This document shows positions 26,484 through 34,493 of a DNA stretch of 64,000 bases, piece after piece. The notes below the pieces were generated by a model that had not been told where the DNA came from, ran no database searches, and was given only the letters and a program-made list of their open reading frames with translations. A program made the position numbers and the translations under genes. Origin of the DNA: Martinezella calliandrae (GTDB lineage Bacteria; Pseudomonadota; Alphaproteobacteria; Rhizobiales; Rhizobiaceae); the NCBI RefSeq assembly GCF_030272695.1, contig NZ_JARFYN010000010.1, forward strand, positions 124,001 through 188,000, written 5' to 3'. Numbering within the stretch: the stretch's first letter is position 1; every line of letters begins with the position of its first letter.

Positions 26484-28399
26484 GAAGAACTCCTGCGGAA
26501 TTGGGACATGGTCTTTCTCTGAAGAGCGGCACGCTGGGCGGCGGCGATCGCCCGCGCCGAACCGGAAGCCTTACCGTCGACGTAGCGGGCCAATTCGCGG
26601 ATCGTCGGATGCTTGAACAAGGCAACGACGTCGATGGAACGTTCGAACTCGGCCTCAAGGCCCGCATGGATTTCCATGAGCTGTAGCGAGGTTCCGCCGA
26701 GATCGAAGAAGTTTCGGTCGAGATCGATTTTCCCGGTTCCCAGCGCGTCCTGCCAGAGCCTTGTCAGGAGCGTCTCCGTCTGGCTCTTAGCGATAGCGTC
26801 CGGTGCAATTTCGATGGATTCCAGCGGCGGCGGTTGAAGCTTGGAGCGATCGACCTTGCCGGCCGGCGTCAATGGAAACGCATCGACCACCACGGCAGCA
26901 CTTGGGATCATGTAAGCCGGAAGCGCCGCGCGCAGCGCCGCCATCACGCTTGGTACGAAATCGGGACCCGCACCCACGATCCCGAGACGAGGGCACAGGT
27001 AGGCGACGATGCGCTTCAGGGTCGGGCTTTGGACGTGGCAAAGGACGATGCCGTCGGCCAGGCGCGGGTCGCGCTTCAGCGTCGCCTCGATCTCATCGAG
27101 TTCGATACGCTTGCCGTTGATCTTGACCTGACGGTCGCGCCGCCCCTTGAAGGCGACCGTGCCGTCCGTTTGCAAAATCGCGAGATCGCCCGTCAGATAG
27201 TATCGCTTTTGTCCGCTGTTCGTGCTGATCGTCACGAATTTCTCCGCGGTCATATCCGGACGTTTGAAATAGCCGATCGCAAGACCGTCGCCCGATATCG
27301 CCAACTGCCCCTCGGTCTGCGGAGGCACTTCGCGCAATTGCTCGTCGAGGACGGCAACGCCTGTATGCGCGATCGCCTTGCCGATCGGCAGTTCCTGCCC
27401 GGAAAAGTCTGCAGGTACTTCGAAGGCTGTCGCGAATACCGTCGTTTCGGTCGGTCCATAGACGTTCGTGAGCTTGCAGCCGGGATGGCGATCAAGAAAA
27501 CGCCGCGCATGAACTACCGATGCGACTTCGCCGCCGAAAAGAACGTGGCGAAGCTTCGGCAGATCGCCGTCGGCATGATCGGCAAACAGATTGAAGAGCC
27601 CCGTCGTCAGGAACATGATGCTGACGCCGGTCTCGCGTATGAGGCTGCTGAGCCGAGCCACGGAGAAGCTTGTGTCCGGCATGCCGACAATCTTGCTGCC
27701 ATTGAGCAACGCCCCCCAGATCTCCATGGTCGCCGCGTCGAAAGCAATCGTTGCGGTGTGAAGGACCACGTCGTCAGGCAGAAATTCGGCATAGGTCTGA
27801 TCCAGCACGACGCGCGCGATGCTGCGATGGGCGATCGCGGTGCCTTTCGGCCGACCGGTGGAGCCGGATGTGTACATGACATAGGCGACATCCTCGCCGC
27901 CGATTTTTACCGAAGGTCTCGGCTGAGGCGGGCTGATCGTCATTTCCGCAATGATCGCACTCGCCTCGATAACCCTGCCGCGCATGCTCGGAACGGCGCT
28001 GATCTTCTCGCAGTAAGCGGAATCGACGAAGATGACCTTCGGCTCGCACTCGCCGATGACATAGTCGAGATGCTCGATCGGAAAGGCAGGGTCGAGCGGA
28101 AGATAGGCGCCGCCGGCCTTCAGAATGGCGAGCTTTAAGACAATAGCGTTGAGGCTGCGCGGCAGGAACAGGCCGACGATGTCGGCCCTGCGGATGCCGA
28201 GTTTTACGAGATAGGCAGCCAACGCGTCGGAGACCTTGTCGAGCTCGCGGTAGCTGAGCGCCGTGTCACCGAAGACGACTGCCGTTGCGTGCGGAACGGC
28301 CTGAGCCTGCTCGCGCACCATGTCATGCAGGCTGCGGTCTCTGTCGTAATGCATGGTTACGGCAAAATTGGTTTTCTCTTCAGGTTCGAAATCGATCAT
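26480..28399 (-). CDS. NRPS loading protein: adenylation plus carrier domain (A-PCP)
   Basis: 639 residues. The A domain has the core motifs YVMYTSGSTGRPKG, FDAATMEIWG, VYGPTETTVF, and YYLTGDLA with GRRDRQVKINGKRIEL. The carrier Ser571 is in FFDLGGTSLQLM. There is no condensation domain, so it most simply loads the starter for the KS of the next protein. Pocket residues read by alignment to GrsA are D-A-M-F-L-G-V-V-F-K, which looks like codes for branched aliphatic acids; this is a weak prediction. I chose the ATG at 28399, which has GGAG 7 bp upstream; a GTG at 28438 is in frame. The stop overlaps the next start (ATGA). Confidence 0.9.
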   Translation of the reverse strand: MIDFEPEEKTNFAVTMHYDRDRSLHDMVREQAQAVPHATAVVFGDTALSYRELDKVSDALAAYLVKLGIRRADIVGLFLPRSLNAIVLKLAILKAGGAYLPLDPAFPIEHLDYVIGECEPKVIFVDSAYCEKISAVPSMRGRVIEASAIIAEMTISPPQPRPSVKIGGEDVAYVMYTSGSTGRPKGTAIAHRSIARVVLDQTYAEFLPDDVVLHTATIAFDAATMEIWGALLNGSKIVGMPDTSFSVARLSSLIRETGVSIMFLTTGLFNLFADHADGDLPKLRHVLFGGEVASVVHARRFLDRHPGCKLTNVYGPTETTVFATAFEVPADFSGQELPIGKAIAHTGVAVLDEQLREVPPQTEGQLAISGDGLAIGYFKRPDMTAEKFVTISTNSGQKRYYLTGDLAILQTDGTVAFKGRRDRQVKINGKRIELDEIEATLKRDPRLADGIVLCHVQSPTLKRIVAYLCPRLGIVGAGPDFVPSVMAALRAALPAYMIPSAAVVVDAFPLTPAGKVDRSKLQPPPLESIEIAPDAIAKSQTETLLTRLWQDALGTGKIDLDRNFFDLGGTSLQLMEIHAGLEAEFERSIDVVALFKHPTIRELARYVDGKASGSARAIAAAQRAALQRKTMSQFRRSSS

Positions 28400-28739
28400 C
28401 GCTTTGCTCCGGGCTGCGTTTGCTGCCTGCGACGGCACGAAATGCGTGCGTCATCGTCGCTTGCAGAATTTCACGCTGTCGGAAAATCACCAGTTGATCA
28501 TTGGGATGACCGCCGTCCTCAACGAAAGTCTTAAGCCTTAGCCGACGTAGACATTTCGTCGGAGGAGGCGGCCGAGGTAAACGCGGGCTGGCCAAAAGCA
28601 TTACGGGTGACGGAACCCTGGCGCTTGACGCGCGAAAAATACCCCTTCCCCCGAGAGAGGAAAGGGTTGCGATTCTGCGCTGGTCGAGAAGCGTGGGCCA
28701 CGGGGTGTCGACGCACGGGAAGGCATCAACGCCGGCTGA
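28400..28739. other. 340-bp spacer between GH16 and NRPS genes (both minus)
   Basis: No supported gene; a 73-codon minus frame across it has no recognisable domain. The hairpin at 28635-28668 suggests that the GH16 transcript ends here and that the NRPS operon has its own promoter between about 28400 and 28630. I could not assign -35/-10 boxes. Confidence 0.45.
28635..28668 (-). terminator. Candidate intrinsic terminator after the GH16 gene
   Basis: Read on the minus strand, CCCTTTCC pairs with GGAAGGGG across a short loop with one mismatch, and a T-rich stretch (ATTTTT) follows. It lies about 75 bp past the stop of the GH16 gene. Stem quality is moderate. Confidence 0.5.
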
Positions 28740-29582
28740 CTACTTGAACTGATAGGCCCTGACGTAATCGACAAACATGAAGGAGGGGTCCGCAGCCACC
28801 ATTTTGGTGATGCTGTCGACGATGCCGAGATTTAAAAGAATATACATCGGCTGGCGATGTTCCGGCAGAACCTTGGTCTTCCAGACGAATTTGCCGTCGA
28901 AATACATGCGGATGAAATCGGTATCGATCTTTACGCCATAGGTGTGCATGTCCGTTGGGCTCGCATCGCCGAAAACATTGATGCGGGAAAAATCGGAGTC
29001 ATGTTTGCCGTTGCGGTGCCAGACATGCACGGTGGCGGAATAAGCGCCCGGCTTGTCGCCATAATATTCTATGACATCGATTTCGGCGGTGGCTTTCGAG
29101 CGGTCCTTGCCGATCAGCCAAAATGCCGGCCAGACGCCAGGGCCATCCGGCAGCCGGGCGCGCATTTCGAAATAGCCGTATTCCTGAGAAAAACCGTTGC
29201 CTTTCGCATCGACGGAGGCAAGCAGACCAGACTGCCAAATGCCCTTGGCGTTACGCGCCGCCGTAATGCGCAGCATGCCGTCTTCCGTCTTGAAGGGGAA
29301 ATCACCCTTGGGGTCGGTAAAGTGGGCGCCGCCAAAATCGCCGTTCCAGGGTGTGTGCGCGATCCAGCGGGTGCCTGGCCCCCAGGGGGAGACACTGAGA
29401 CTGTCGAAATTATCCTCGAAAGTCTGGGTCATCTGGCTGAGGTCGAGCGCATCTCCCGTGTCGCCCGCTTGCACGGCAACGCCACTGCCAAGCAACGCAA
29501 GTGTCGCGCCAAGGCCAGCGCGCAGAAACCCGCGGCGGCCGATCGACCATGGTCGCATATGTTTGAACGAAGCGTGATCCAT
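28740..29582 (-). CDS. GH16-family endo-glycanase with Tat-like signal
   Basis: A 280-residue secreted glycoside hydrolase family 16 protein that would cut beta-1,3/1,4 linkages of the EPS and set its chain length. The catalytic motif is AEIDVIEYYG (E-x-D-x-x-E, about residues 169-178). The N-terminus has a twin-arginine type signal: GRRGFLRAG, a hydrophobic run, and a VQA-like cleavage site near residue 39. It is functionally parallel to ExoK (57573-58376) of the right locus but clearly different in sequence, and ExoK has an ordinary Sec signal. It is divergent from the polymerase gene across 156 bp. Confidence 0.85.
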   Translation of the reverse strand: MDHASFKHMRPWSIGRRGFLRAGLGATLALLGSGVAVQAGDTGDALDLSQMTQTFEDNFDSLSVSPWGPGTRWIAHTPWNGDFGGAHFTDPKGDFPFKTEDGMLRITAARNAKGIWQSGLLASVDAKGNGFSQEYGYFEMRARLPDGPGVWPAFWLIGKDRSKATAEIDVIEYYGDKPGAYSATVHVWHRNGKHDSDFSRINVFGDASPTDMHTYGVKIDTDFIRMYFDGKFVWKTKVLPEHRQPMYILLNLGIVDSITKMVAADPSFMFVDYVRAYQFK

Positions 29583-29738
29583 GCCCTGACGCTAACGCAA
29601 CGGCGCTCGGCGGGGAAAGAACCCATTTCGGTTTATGCAGTACCCCAAAGGGCTTAGGCGCGGCGGAAATACAAGCCAATCAGCGCCGTGATAGTTTTTG
29701 CCATGGTGAAATAGACGATATTTCGGAGCAGACCGCAT

Positions 29739-31175
29739 ATGAATCTCATGGGGTTAATAACGTTTGTCGTCGGCATGGCAATGCTGGCTGCGCCCGTTCG
29801 GTGGTCGTTTACCGTGATGATCCTGTGCACGGTGTTCGGTGCCGCTGCAGCGTTTAGCGTGCCCGGCCTTGGTGGCGCATCGGTCCTGGTGCCGAGCCTC
29901 TTTCTGCTGTTCTTTTTCATAAGATTGTTTCTGGCCTACGGCGAAGGTCCGATCTTTGCAGCCTTGGCGCCGCCAGGTCCCGGTTTCTGCCTTCTGGTGC
30001 TGACCGTCTTCGGCCTGACGACAGCGGTCTTTTTCCCGCGCCTTTTTCAAGGCATGACATCGACGATGACCGTCGAGCGGACCATCGGCGGGCACAACTT
30101 CATTTCGCTGGTGCCGTTACAGTTCTCGTCGAACAATATCACCCAGTCCGTCTATGCCTTAGGCGGCCTCGTCTGCTTTGCAGCCACTGCAGCCTTCATT
30201 CGCAAGGGCGGCACCCCCACCAATTTGATCAATGGCATGCTGGTGGTCTCAAGCGTCAACCTCGGTTTCGCCCTTGCCGATATCATCACTTATTTTAGCC
30301 ACACCGAATTTCTTCTCGGATTCGTGCGCACCGCCAACTACGCGCTGCTGACGAATGCCGAAAAAGGCGGCTTGAAGCGGATCTCCGGGACATTCCCGGA
30401 GGCTTCGGCCTTTGCCGATTTCACGCTTGTGCTCTTCGCGATGATCGCCAGCCTGTGGCTCAGCGGCATCCGATCCCGCGCCACCGGCATCATTGCGAGC
30501 TTGCTTCTGGTGGCCCTCATCCTCTCGACCTCGGCGACCGCCCTGGTCGGCCTCGGTTTGGTGCTGCCGGTTCTTTGCCTGCAATCGTTTCTGGCTTCGC
30601 GCCACGAACCAGGTGCCGGACGCCCCGTCATGATCGTCGCCATCTTGGCCGCGATGCCGCTGGTGATCCTGTTTGTCCTGATCGCAATGCCTGATCTTGC
30701 CAACGGCCTGCACGACTTTCTGAACGAGATGCTGTTCTCGAAAGCCGACAGCCAGTCTGGGCGCGAGCGCTTCATGTGGAACGCGATGGCCTATCAGACA
30801 TTTGTGGACACGAGCGGCTTCGGCGCCGGATTAGGCAGTGCGCGCGCATCGAGCTTCGGCCTCGTGCTGTTGTCCAATCTCGGCGTACTCGGTGCGACGA
30901 TCTTTGCGCTCTTCGTGGTGCTTATCCTGAAAGCCGACACCCGACCTTGGCGCCTGCCTGATCGCCAAGCCGCGGCCGTTGCCCGTGCCGCCAAGGCCGG
31001 GATCATCACGGTGCTGGTGTCCGCGGCCACTTCGGGCACCGTCTATGATCTCGGATTGATGTTTTACATTCTCGCAGGCAGCGTCGCCGCCCTTACGGCT
31101 CGATCTCGGGTCCGCGCGACGAACGCGCCAGCGGCACGCATGCAGCCGATCGCAGTTGGGGGGAGATTGCAGTGA
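29739..31175 (+). CDS. Wzy-like exopolysaccharide polymerase
   Basis: A 478-residue polytopic membrane protein with about 10-12 hydrophobic segments and a large loop before the late helices containing SQSGRERFMWNAMAY (about 343-357). That region resembles the conserved loop of O-antigen polymerase/ligase proteins. It most likely joins repeat units of the left EPS at the periplasmic face; it is much less like ExoQ. The stop overlaps the GTG start of the pyruvyl transferase gene, so the two form an operon. Confidence 0.72.
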   Translation: MNLMGLITFVVGMAMLAAPVRWSFTVMILCTVFGAAAAFSVPGLGGASVLVPSLFLLFFFIRLFLAYGEGPIFAALAPPGPGFCLLVLTVFGLTTAVFFPRLFQGMTSTMTVERTIGGHNFISLVPLQFSSNNITQSVYALGGLVCFAATAAFIRKGGTPTNLINGMLVVSSVNLGFALADIITYFSHTEFLLGFVRTANYALLTNAEKGGLKRISGTFPEASAFADFTLVLFAMIASLWLSGIRSRATGIIASLLLVALILSTSATALVGLGLVLPVLCLQSFLASRHEPGAGRPVMIVAILAAMPLVILFVLIAMPDLANGLHDFLNEMLFSKADSQSGRERFMWNAMAYQTFVDTSGFGAGLGSARASSFGLVLLSNLGVLGATIFALFVVLILKADTRPWRLPDRQAAAVARAAKAGIITVLVSAATSGTVYDLGLMFYILAGSVAALTARSRVRATNAPAARMQPIAVGGRLQ

Positions 31176-32434
31176 AGATCGTCGTATTCAATGTCAAATA
31201 CAGCGAGAACCTTGGAGACGGCCTCCTGGCCCAATGTGTCGAGGCTGGCCTCGCCAACGGACCCGGCCATATCGAGGTGGAGACGATCGATCTCGCCGGC
31301 CGTCAAGGTTTCGGTATCGGCGCAAACGGTCGGCGTCAACAGGCCTTGAAGGTGTTGCACCGCCTGCCCGCTTTCGCGCGGCGTTGGGCGGTGAGCTACG
31401 TCCTGGGGCGCACGCTGCGGAAGTTGCGCGGCCAATGGGACGCCAAGATTGCAGCGGCTGATGCGGTGGTGATCGGCGGCGGCAATCTCTTTCAGGATGA
31501 CGATCTGAATTTTCCGATGAAAGTCGGCACCGTGCTCGATTGTGTCAGGCGACATAATCGGCCACTGGCAATCTATGCAGTCGGCGTCAGCGGCCATTGG
31601 TCCGCGCCGGCGGCGCGCCTTTTTGGCCGACTGAAGCGAACCAATCTCGTCCACCTCTCGGTTCGCGACAGCTTCGCCCAAGACAGTTGGCGTCATCATT
31701 TTCCGGAAGGGCCGGCAGCCAAGATCGTTCACGATCCGGGATTATTGACCCGAGCGCTTGTCAGCGAGACCCGCAACTCGGCACCCTTAAGACACCAGCC
31801 GACAGTCGGCCTTTGCGTGACTGAACCGGTCATTTTAAAACGGCATGCGAGCCAGAAGGCCTCGGCCATCCCGTTGACGGACATCGCCGAATATCGGGAT
31901 CTCATTCGACTGTTGGCTCAGGATGGATACCGCGTCCGCTTGTTTTGCAACGGCGCCAGCGAGGACCAGGCCTTTGCCAAGCGGATATGGGATGAGGCTT
32001 CGATGCAGCGCTTCGCCGCCACCGGCTCACTCCAGCTCGCCCCGCGTCCGCGTTTGCCGGAAGAGCTGATTGAAATTCTTCTGTCGACCGACGTCGTCCT
32101 TGCCCACAGGCTGCATGCCTGTATCGCAGCCTATTCCTTGGGGATCCCGCATGTCGGCCTTGGCTGGGACAAGAAAGTCGAGGGCTTCTTCCGCTCGGTG
32201 GGCCGGCAATCCTCTTTCCTCAATGGCGGCGCAACCTCTCCGTCCGATATCGCCAGACTGCTGAGAGCGGCTGATTCGGAAGGAATCGATCCATTGCGCC
32301 ATCGGACGATTATGTCGCAGGCCGAAGCCGGGATTGCCGATATGCGTCGGAATCTCACCCGGAAGGATCAGAATATTGTCGCTGGGATATCACCTGTAAT
32401 ACTAAATGATCATCGCGCCGCGACGTCGAATTAA
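31172..32434 (+). CDS. Polysaccharide pyruvyl transferase family protein
   Basis: A 420-residue CsaB/WcaK-type protein that adds a pyruvate ketal from PEP to a sugar of the repeat unit. Typical segments are NVKYSENLGDGLLAQCVEAG at the N-terminus, AVVIGGGNLFQDDD (about 97-110), IYAVGVSG, RDSFAQDSW, and the C-terminal RLHACIAAYSLGIPHVGLGW (about 312-331). The GTG start overlaps the TGA of the polymerase gene, consistent with translational coupling. ExoV in the right locus has the same general role, but the two share little beyond family motifs. Confidence 0.85.
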   Translation: MKIVVFNVKYSENLGDGLLAQCVEAGLANGPGHIEVETIDLAGRQGFGIGANGRRQQALKVLHRLPAFARRWAVSYVLGRTLRKLRGQWDAKIAAADAVVIGGGNLFQDDDLNFPMKVGTVLDCVRRHNRPLAIYAVGVSGHWSAPAARLFGRLKRTNLVHLSVRDSFAQDSWRHHFPEGPAAKIVHDPGLLTRALVSETRNSAPLRHQPTVGLCVTEPVILKRHASQKASAIPLTDIAEYRDLIRLLAQDGYRVRLFCNGASEDQAFAKRIWDEASMQRFAATGSLQLAPRPRLPEELIEILLSTDVVLAHRLHACIAAYSLGIPHVGLGWDKKVEGFFRSVGRQSSFLNGGATSPSDIARLLRAADSEGIDPLRHRTIMSQAEAGIADMRRNLTRKDQNIVAGISPVILNDHRAATSN

Positions 32435-32667
32435 TACAAAGCAAATCGGGAGTAATTACCGCGTATAATGATCAACTTTGGATGTTTTAAGCATATGACA
32501 ACTAAACTAACCGCAGTGTGATTTTGACGAGAATTCACATAAGCAATATAGATTACGAGCCAGGCCGAAAGTTGCGTGCTATATACTTGCCATACGTAAC
32601 GTGATATACCTTCAGGGACAGGTTAATCGGAACCTTCCCGATATGGTATGCAGTTCGGGGGCATTGT
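32435..32667. promoter_or_regulatory. AT-rich upstream region of the Crp-type regulator
   Basis: A 233-bp stretch clearly richer in A and T than its neighbours, with no gene. It probably carries the promoter of the regulator gene and may bind MucR/Ros-type or H-NS-like proteins. No Crp/Fnr consensus box stood out. Confidence 0.4.
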
Positions 32668-33375
32668 ATGACCACGCAGGTTTCCATAGGGCGTCTTCAG
32701 GCCTTGAGTCCTGATGTTTACCGTCAAAAGTCGGAGCTGACTGGCGGCATTCCGCGCACATATGCTCCCAGCGAAACCATCTACGATTATGAGGACGATA
32801 CACCGCGTCTTCTTTTTCTCGTCAGCGGATGGGCGGTTTCCAGCAAGATGCTGCCGAACGGCACGCGCATCGTCATCGAGTTTGCGCTCCGCGGCGACAT
32901 GATCTCTACACCTTCGGTTGAATTGGCGCGCGAGACGGTACAGGCTCTCTCGCAGGTCACCGTCATGGAATTCCCGGATTTCACCTCCCATGCAAGCATG
33001 GACGTTTCTCCGCGCCTTTATCGCATCGTTCTGACCGAGATGATGCGGCGGCAGGCACGTATGTCCGAGCGGCTTGCCAATATCGGTCGACGCGACGCGC
33101 TGGAGCGCACCGGCCACCTGCTGCTCGAGCTGGCGACGAGGCTTGGCCCATCACGGCTGAAGCCGAATTTCGACGGCTTCGAATGCCCTTTGACGCAAGC
33201 CGATATCGGCGACGCCGTCGGTCTGTCGACGGTGCACATCAACCGCGTTCTGAGAGACATGCGGGTGGGTGGGCTTTTGTCGTTCCGCAACGGCATCGTC
33301 GAATTTCTGGACCGTCACAAGCTCACAGAGCTCGTCGACTTCGATGAAACCTATTTCAAGCCGCATATGATTTAA
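32668..33375 (+). CDS. Crp/Fnr-family transcriptional regulator
   Basis: 235 residues. An N-terminal cyclic-nucleotide-binding-like beta-roll (about 25-140) is followed by a dimerisation helix and a winged helix-turn-helix (about 170-220) with TQADIGDAVGLSTVHINRVL as the recognition region. The N-terminus has no Cys cluster as in Fnr, so it is not an Fe-S oxygen sensor of that type. It stands downstream of the left EPS genes and just before a LuxR-type regulator, so regulation of EPS or surface behaviour is plausible but inferred. The effector is unknown. Confidence 0.85.
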   Translation: MTTQVSIGRLQALSPDVYRQKSELTGGIPRTYAPSETIYDYEDDTPRLLFLVSGWAVSSKMLPNGTRIVIEFALRGDMISTPSVELARETVQALSQVTVMEFPDFTSHASMDVSPRLYRIVLTEMMRRQARMSERLANIGRRDALERTGHLLLELATRLGPSRLKPNFDGFECPLTQADIGDAVGLSTVHINRVLRDMRVGGLLSFRNGIVEFLDRHKLTELVDFDETYFKPHMI

Positions 33376-33444
33376 GGTGTTTAGCGAGCGCACTCGCGTT
33401 GTTTCAAGTCGAAAACAATCGTGAGGCGAATATTTTTAGATCTT

Positions 33445-33460
33445 ATTAACATATGTTAAT
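33445..33460. promoter_or_regulatory. Perfect 16-bp palindrome
   Basis: ATTAACATATGTTAAT is fully self-complementary. It lies in the AT-rich gap between the two regulator genes, about 75 bp before a small ORF and about 190 bp before the LuxR-type gene. It fits the site of a dimeric regulator, perhaps an autoregulatory one. Confidence 0.4.
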
Positions 33461-33534
33461 GTCGTCATAAATAGAATCAGCAATTATCGATTTTGTGAGC
33501 AAGGTAATTTCAAATCGAAGTTAGGAGGAATGCT

Positions 33535-33624
33535 ATGAGTCAAAGCGAATTCTATCGGTTTGGTTCAGCGTATCTATTCAGTTACTTTGAAATATTGCCT
33601 ATTCACAGGAATTCAAAAGAATAG
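33535..33624 (+). CDS. Possible 29-residue small protein or leader peptide
   Basis: A 29-codon frame, MSQSEFYRFGSAYLFSYFE then a short basic tail, preceded by AGGAGG with 6 bp spacing, one of the strongest ribosome sites in the window. It ends 24 bp before the LuxR-type regulator start. It is rich in aromatic residues and has no known domain. It could be a leader peptide controlling the regulator, a small protein, or chance. Confidence 0.4.
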   Translation: MSQSEFYRFGSAYLFSYFEILPIHRNSKE

Positions 33625-33648
33625 AGGCCACGTGTGGAGTAAGGAGTA

Positions 33649-34422
33649 ATGGCCATGGACAGGCAGTCTTTAGCGAATGAGAAATTTGGAACAGAAACGG
33701 CAACCCGTCTTATTTCAGTCCGAGCTTCGGATTCATTGCGGGCTTTCACCGCGGCAAGCGCGGCCAGCACCGACGAATGCCAGGACTATCTTCTGCTAAT
33801 CGATGCACGCGCCCTGGACAGAGAATGCCTGTCCCGGAGCCTGACGGAATATGACGAGAACATGAATATCGTCACCGTCGGGTCATTCGAAGAATGGCAG
33901 AAGCGCCGTATGCAAAGCGAACCATCCGCGATCCTTTTCATGATCGGCGGACGTAAGGTTTCGGATGCAGACGTCAGCGATAAAATCTCCGCCCTCGCGG
34001 AGCGGTTCAAGGCAAGCCCCGTCATCGTCGGGGCCGAGAGCGACGAGCTCGCGCAGCTACTCAAAGCGCTGGAATGCGGCGCTCGCGGTTACATTCCGAC
34101 CAGCGTCGGAATCAATGTCGCCGCGGAGGCCGTAGCTCTCGCACGCGCAGGCGGCGTATTCGTGCCGGCAAGCAGCATTCTGGCGGCCAAAGAGGTCATC
34201 GCCTCCGTAACCAGCGGAACCCGTTGCGCCGACAGTCTGTTTACGCCGCGCGAAGTGGTCGTCGCCGAAGCTCTTCGGCGCGGCAAGGCAAACAAAATCA
34301 TCGCCTATGAAATGGACCTTTGCGAGAGCACCGTCAAAGTACACATCCGCAACATCATGAAGAAACTGAATGCGACGAATCGGACGGAAGTCGCCTACAA
34401 AATCAGGGAATTCGTGAGATAA
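33649..34422 (+). CDS. LuxR-type response regulator with a degenerate receiver
   Basis: 257 residues. The C-terminal GerE/LuxR helix-turn-helix (about 192-255) has FTPREVVVAEALRRGKANK and CESTVKVHIRNIMKKL. The N-terminal part (about 45-165) has a receiver fold outline (YLLLIDARALDRECLSRSL, then AILFMIGGRKVSD), but the phosphorylatable Asp expected after the third strand is replaced (MIGG). It is therefore probably not controlled by ordinary phosphorylation. AAGGAG at 33640 supports the ATG at 33649. Position beside EPS genes and a Crp-type regulator suggests control of polysaccharide or motility. Confidence 0.8.
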   Translation: MAMDRQSLANEKFGTETATRLISVRASDSLRAFTAASAASTDECQDYLLLIDARALDRECLSRSLTEYDENMNIVTVGSFEEWQKRRMQSEPSAILFMIGGRKVSDADVSDKISALAERFKASPVIVGAESDELAQLLKALECGARGYIPTSVGINVAAEAVALARAGGVFVPASSILAAKEVIASVTSGTRCADSLFTPREVVVAEALRRGKANKIIAYEMDLCESTVKVHIRNIMKKLNATNRTEVAYKIREFVR

Positions 34423-34493
34423 CCTCGCTCTCGGTGTCAGCAAGCTTTCGCCGGTGCCGTTTAAACGCGGCGCTGGCGAATATGCGTTTAGCC

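Noticed and set aside
28380..28601. 73-codon minus-strand frame before the loading A-PCP gene, considered as an MbtH-like protein
   Set aside because: It lacks the conserved Trp and Pro pattern of MbtH proteins and overlaps the start of the NRPS gene in another frame.
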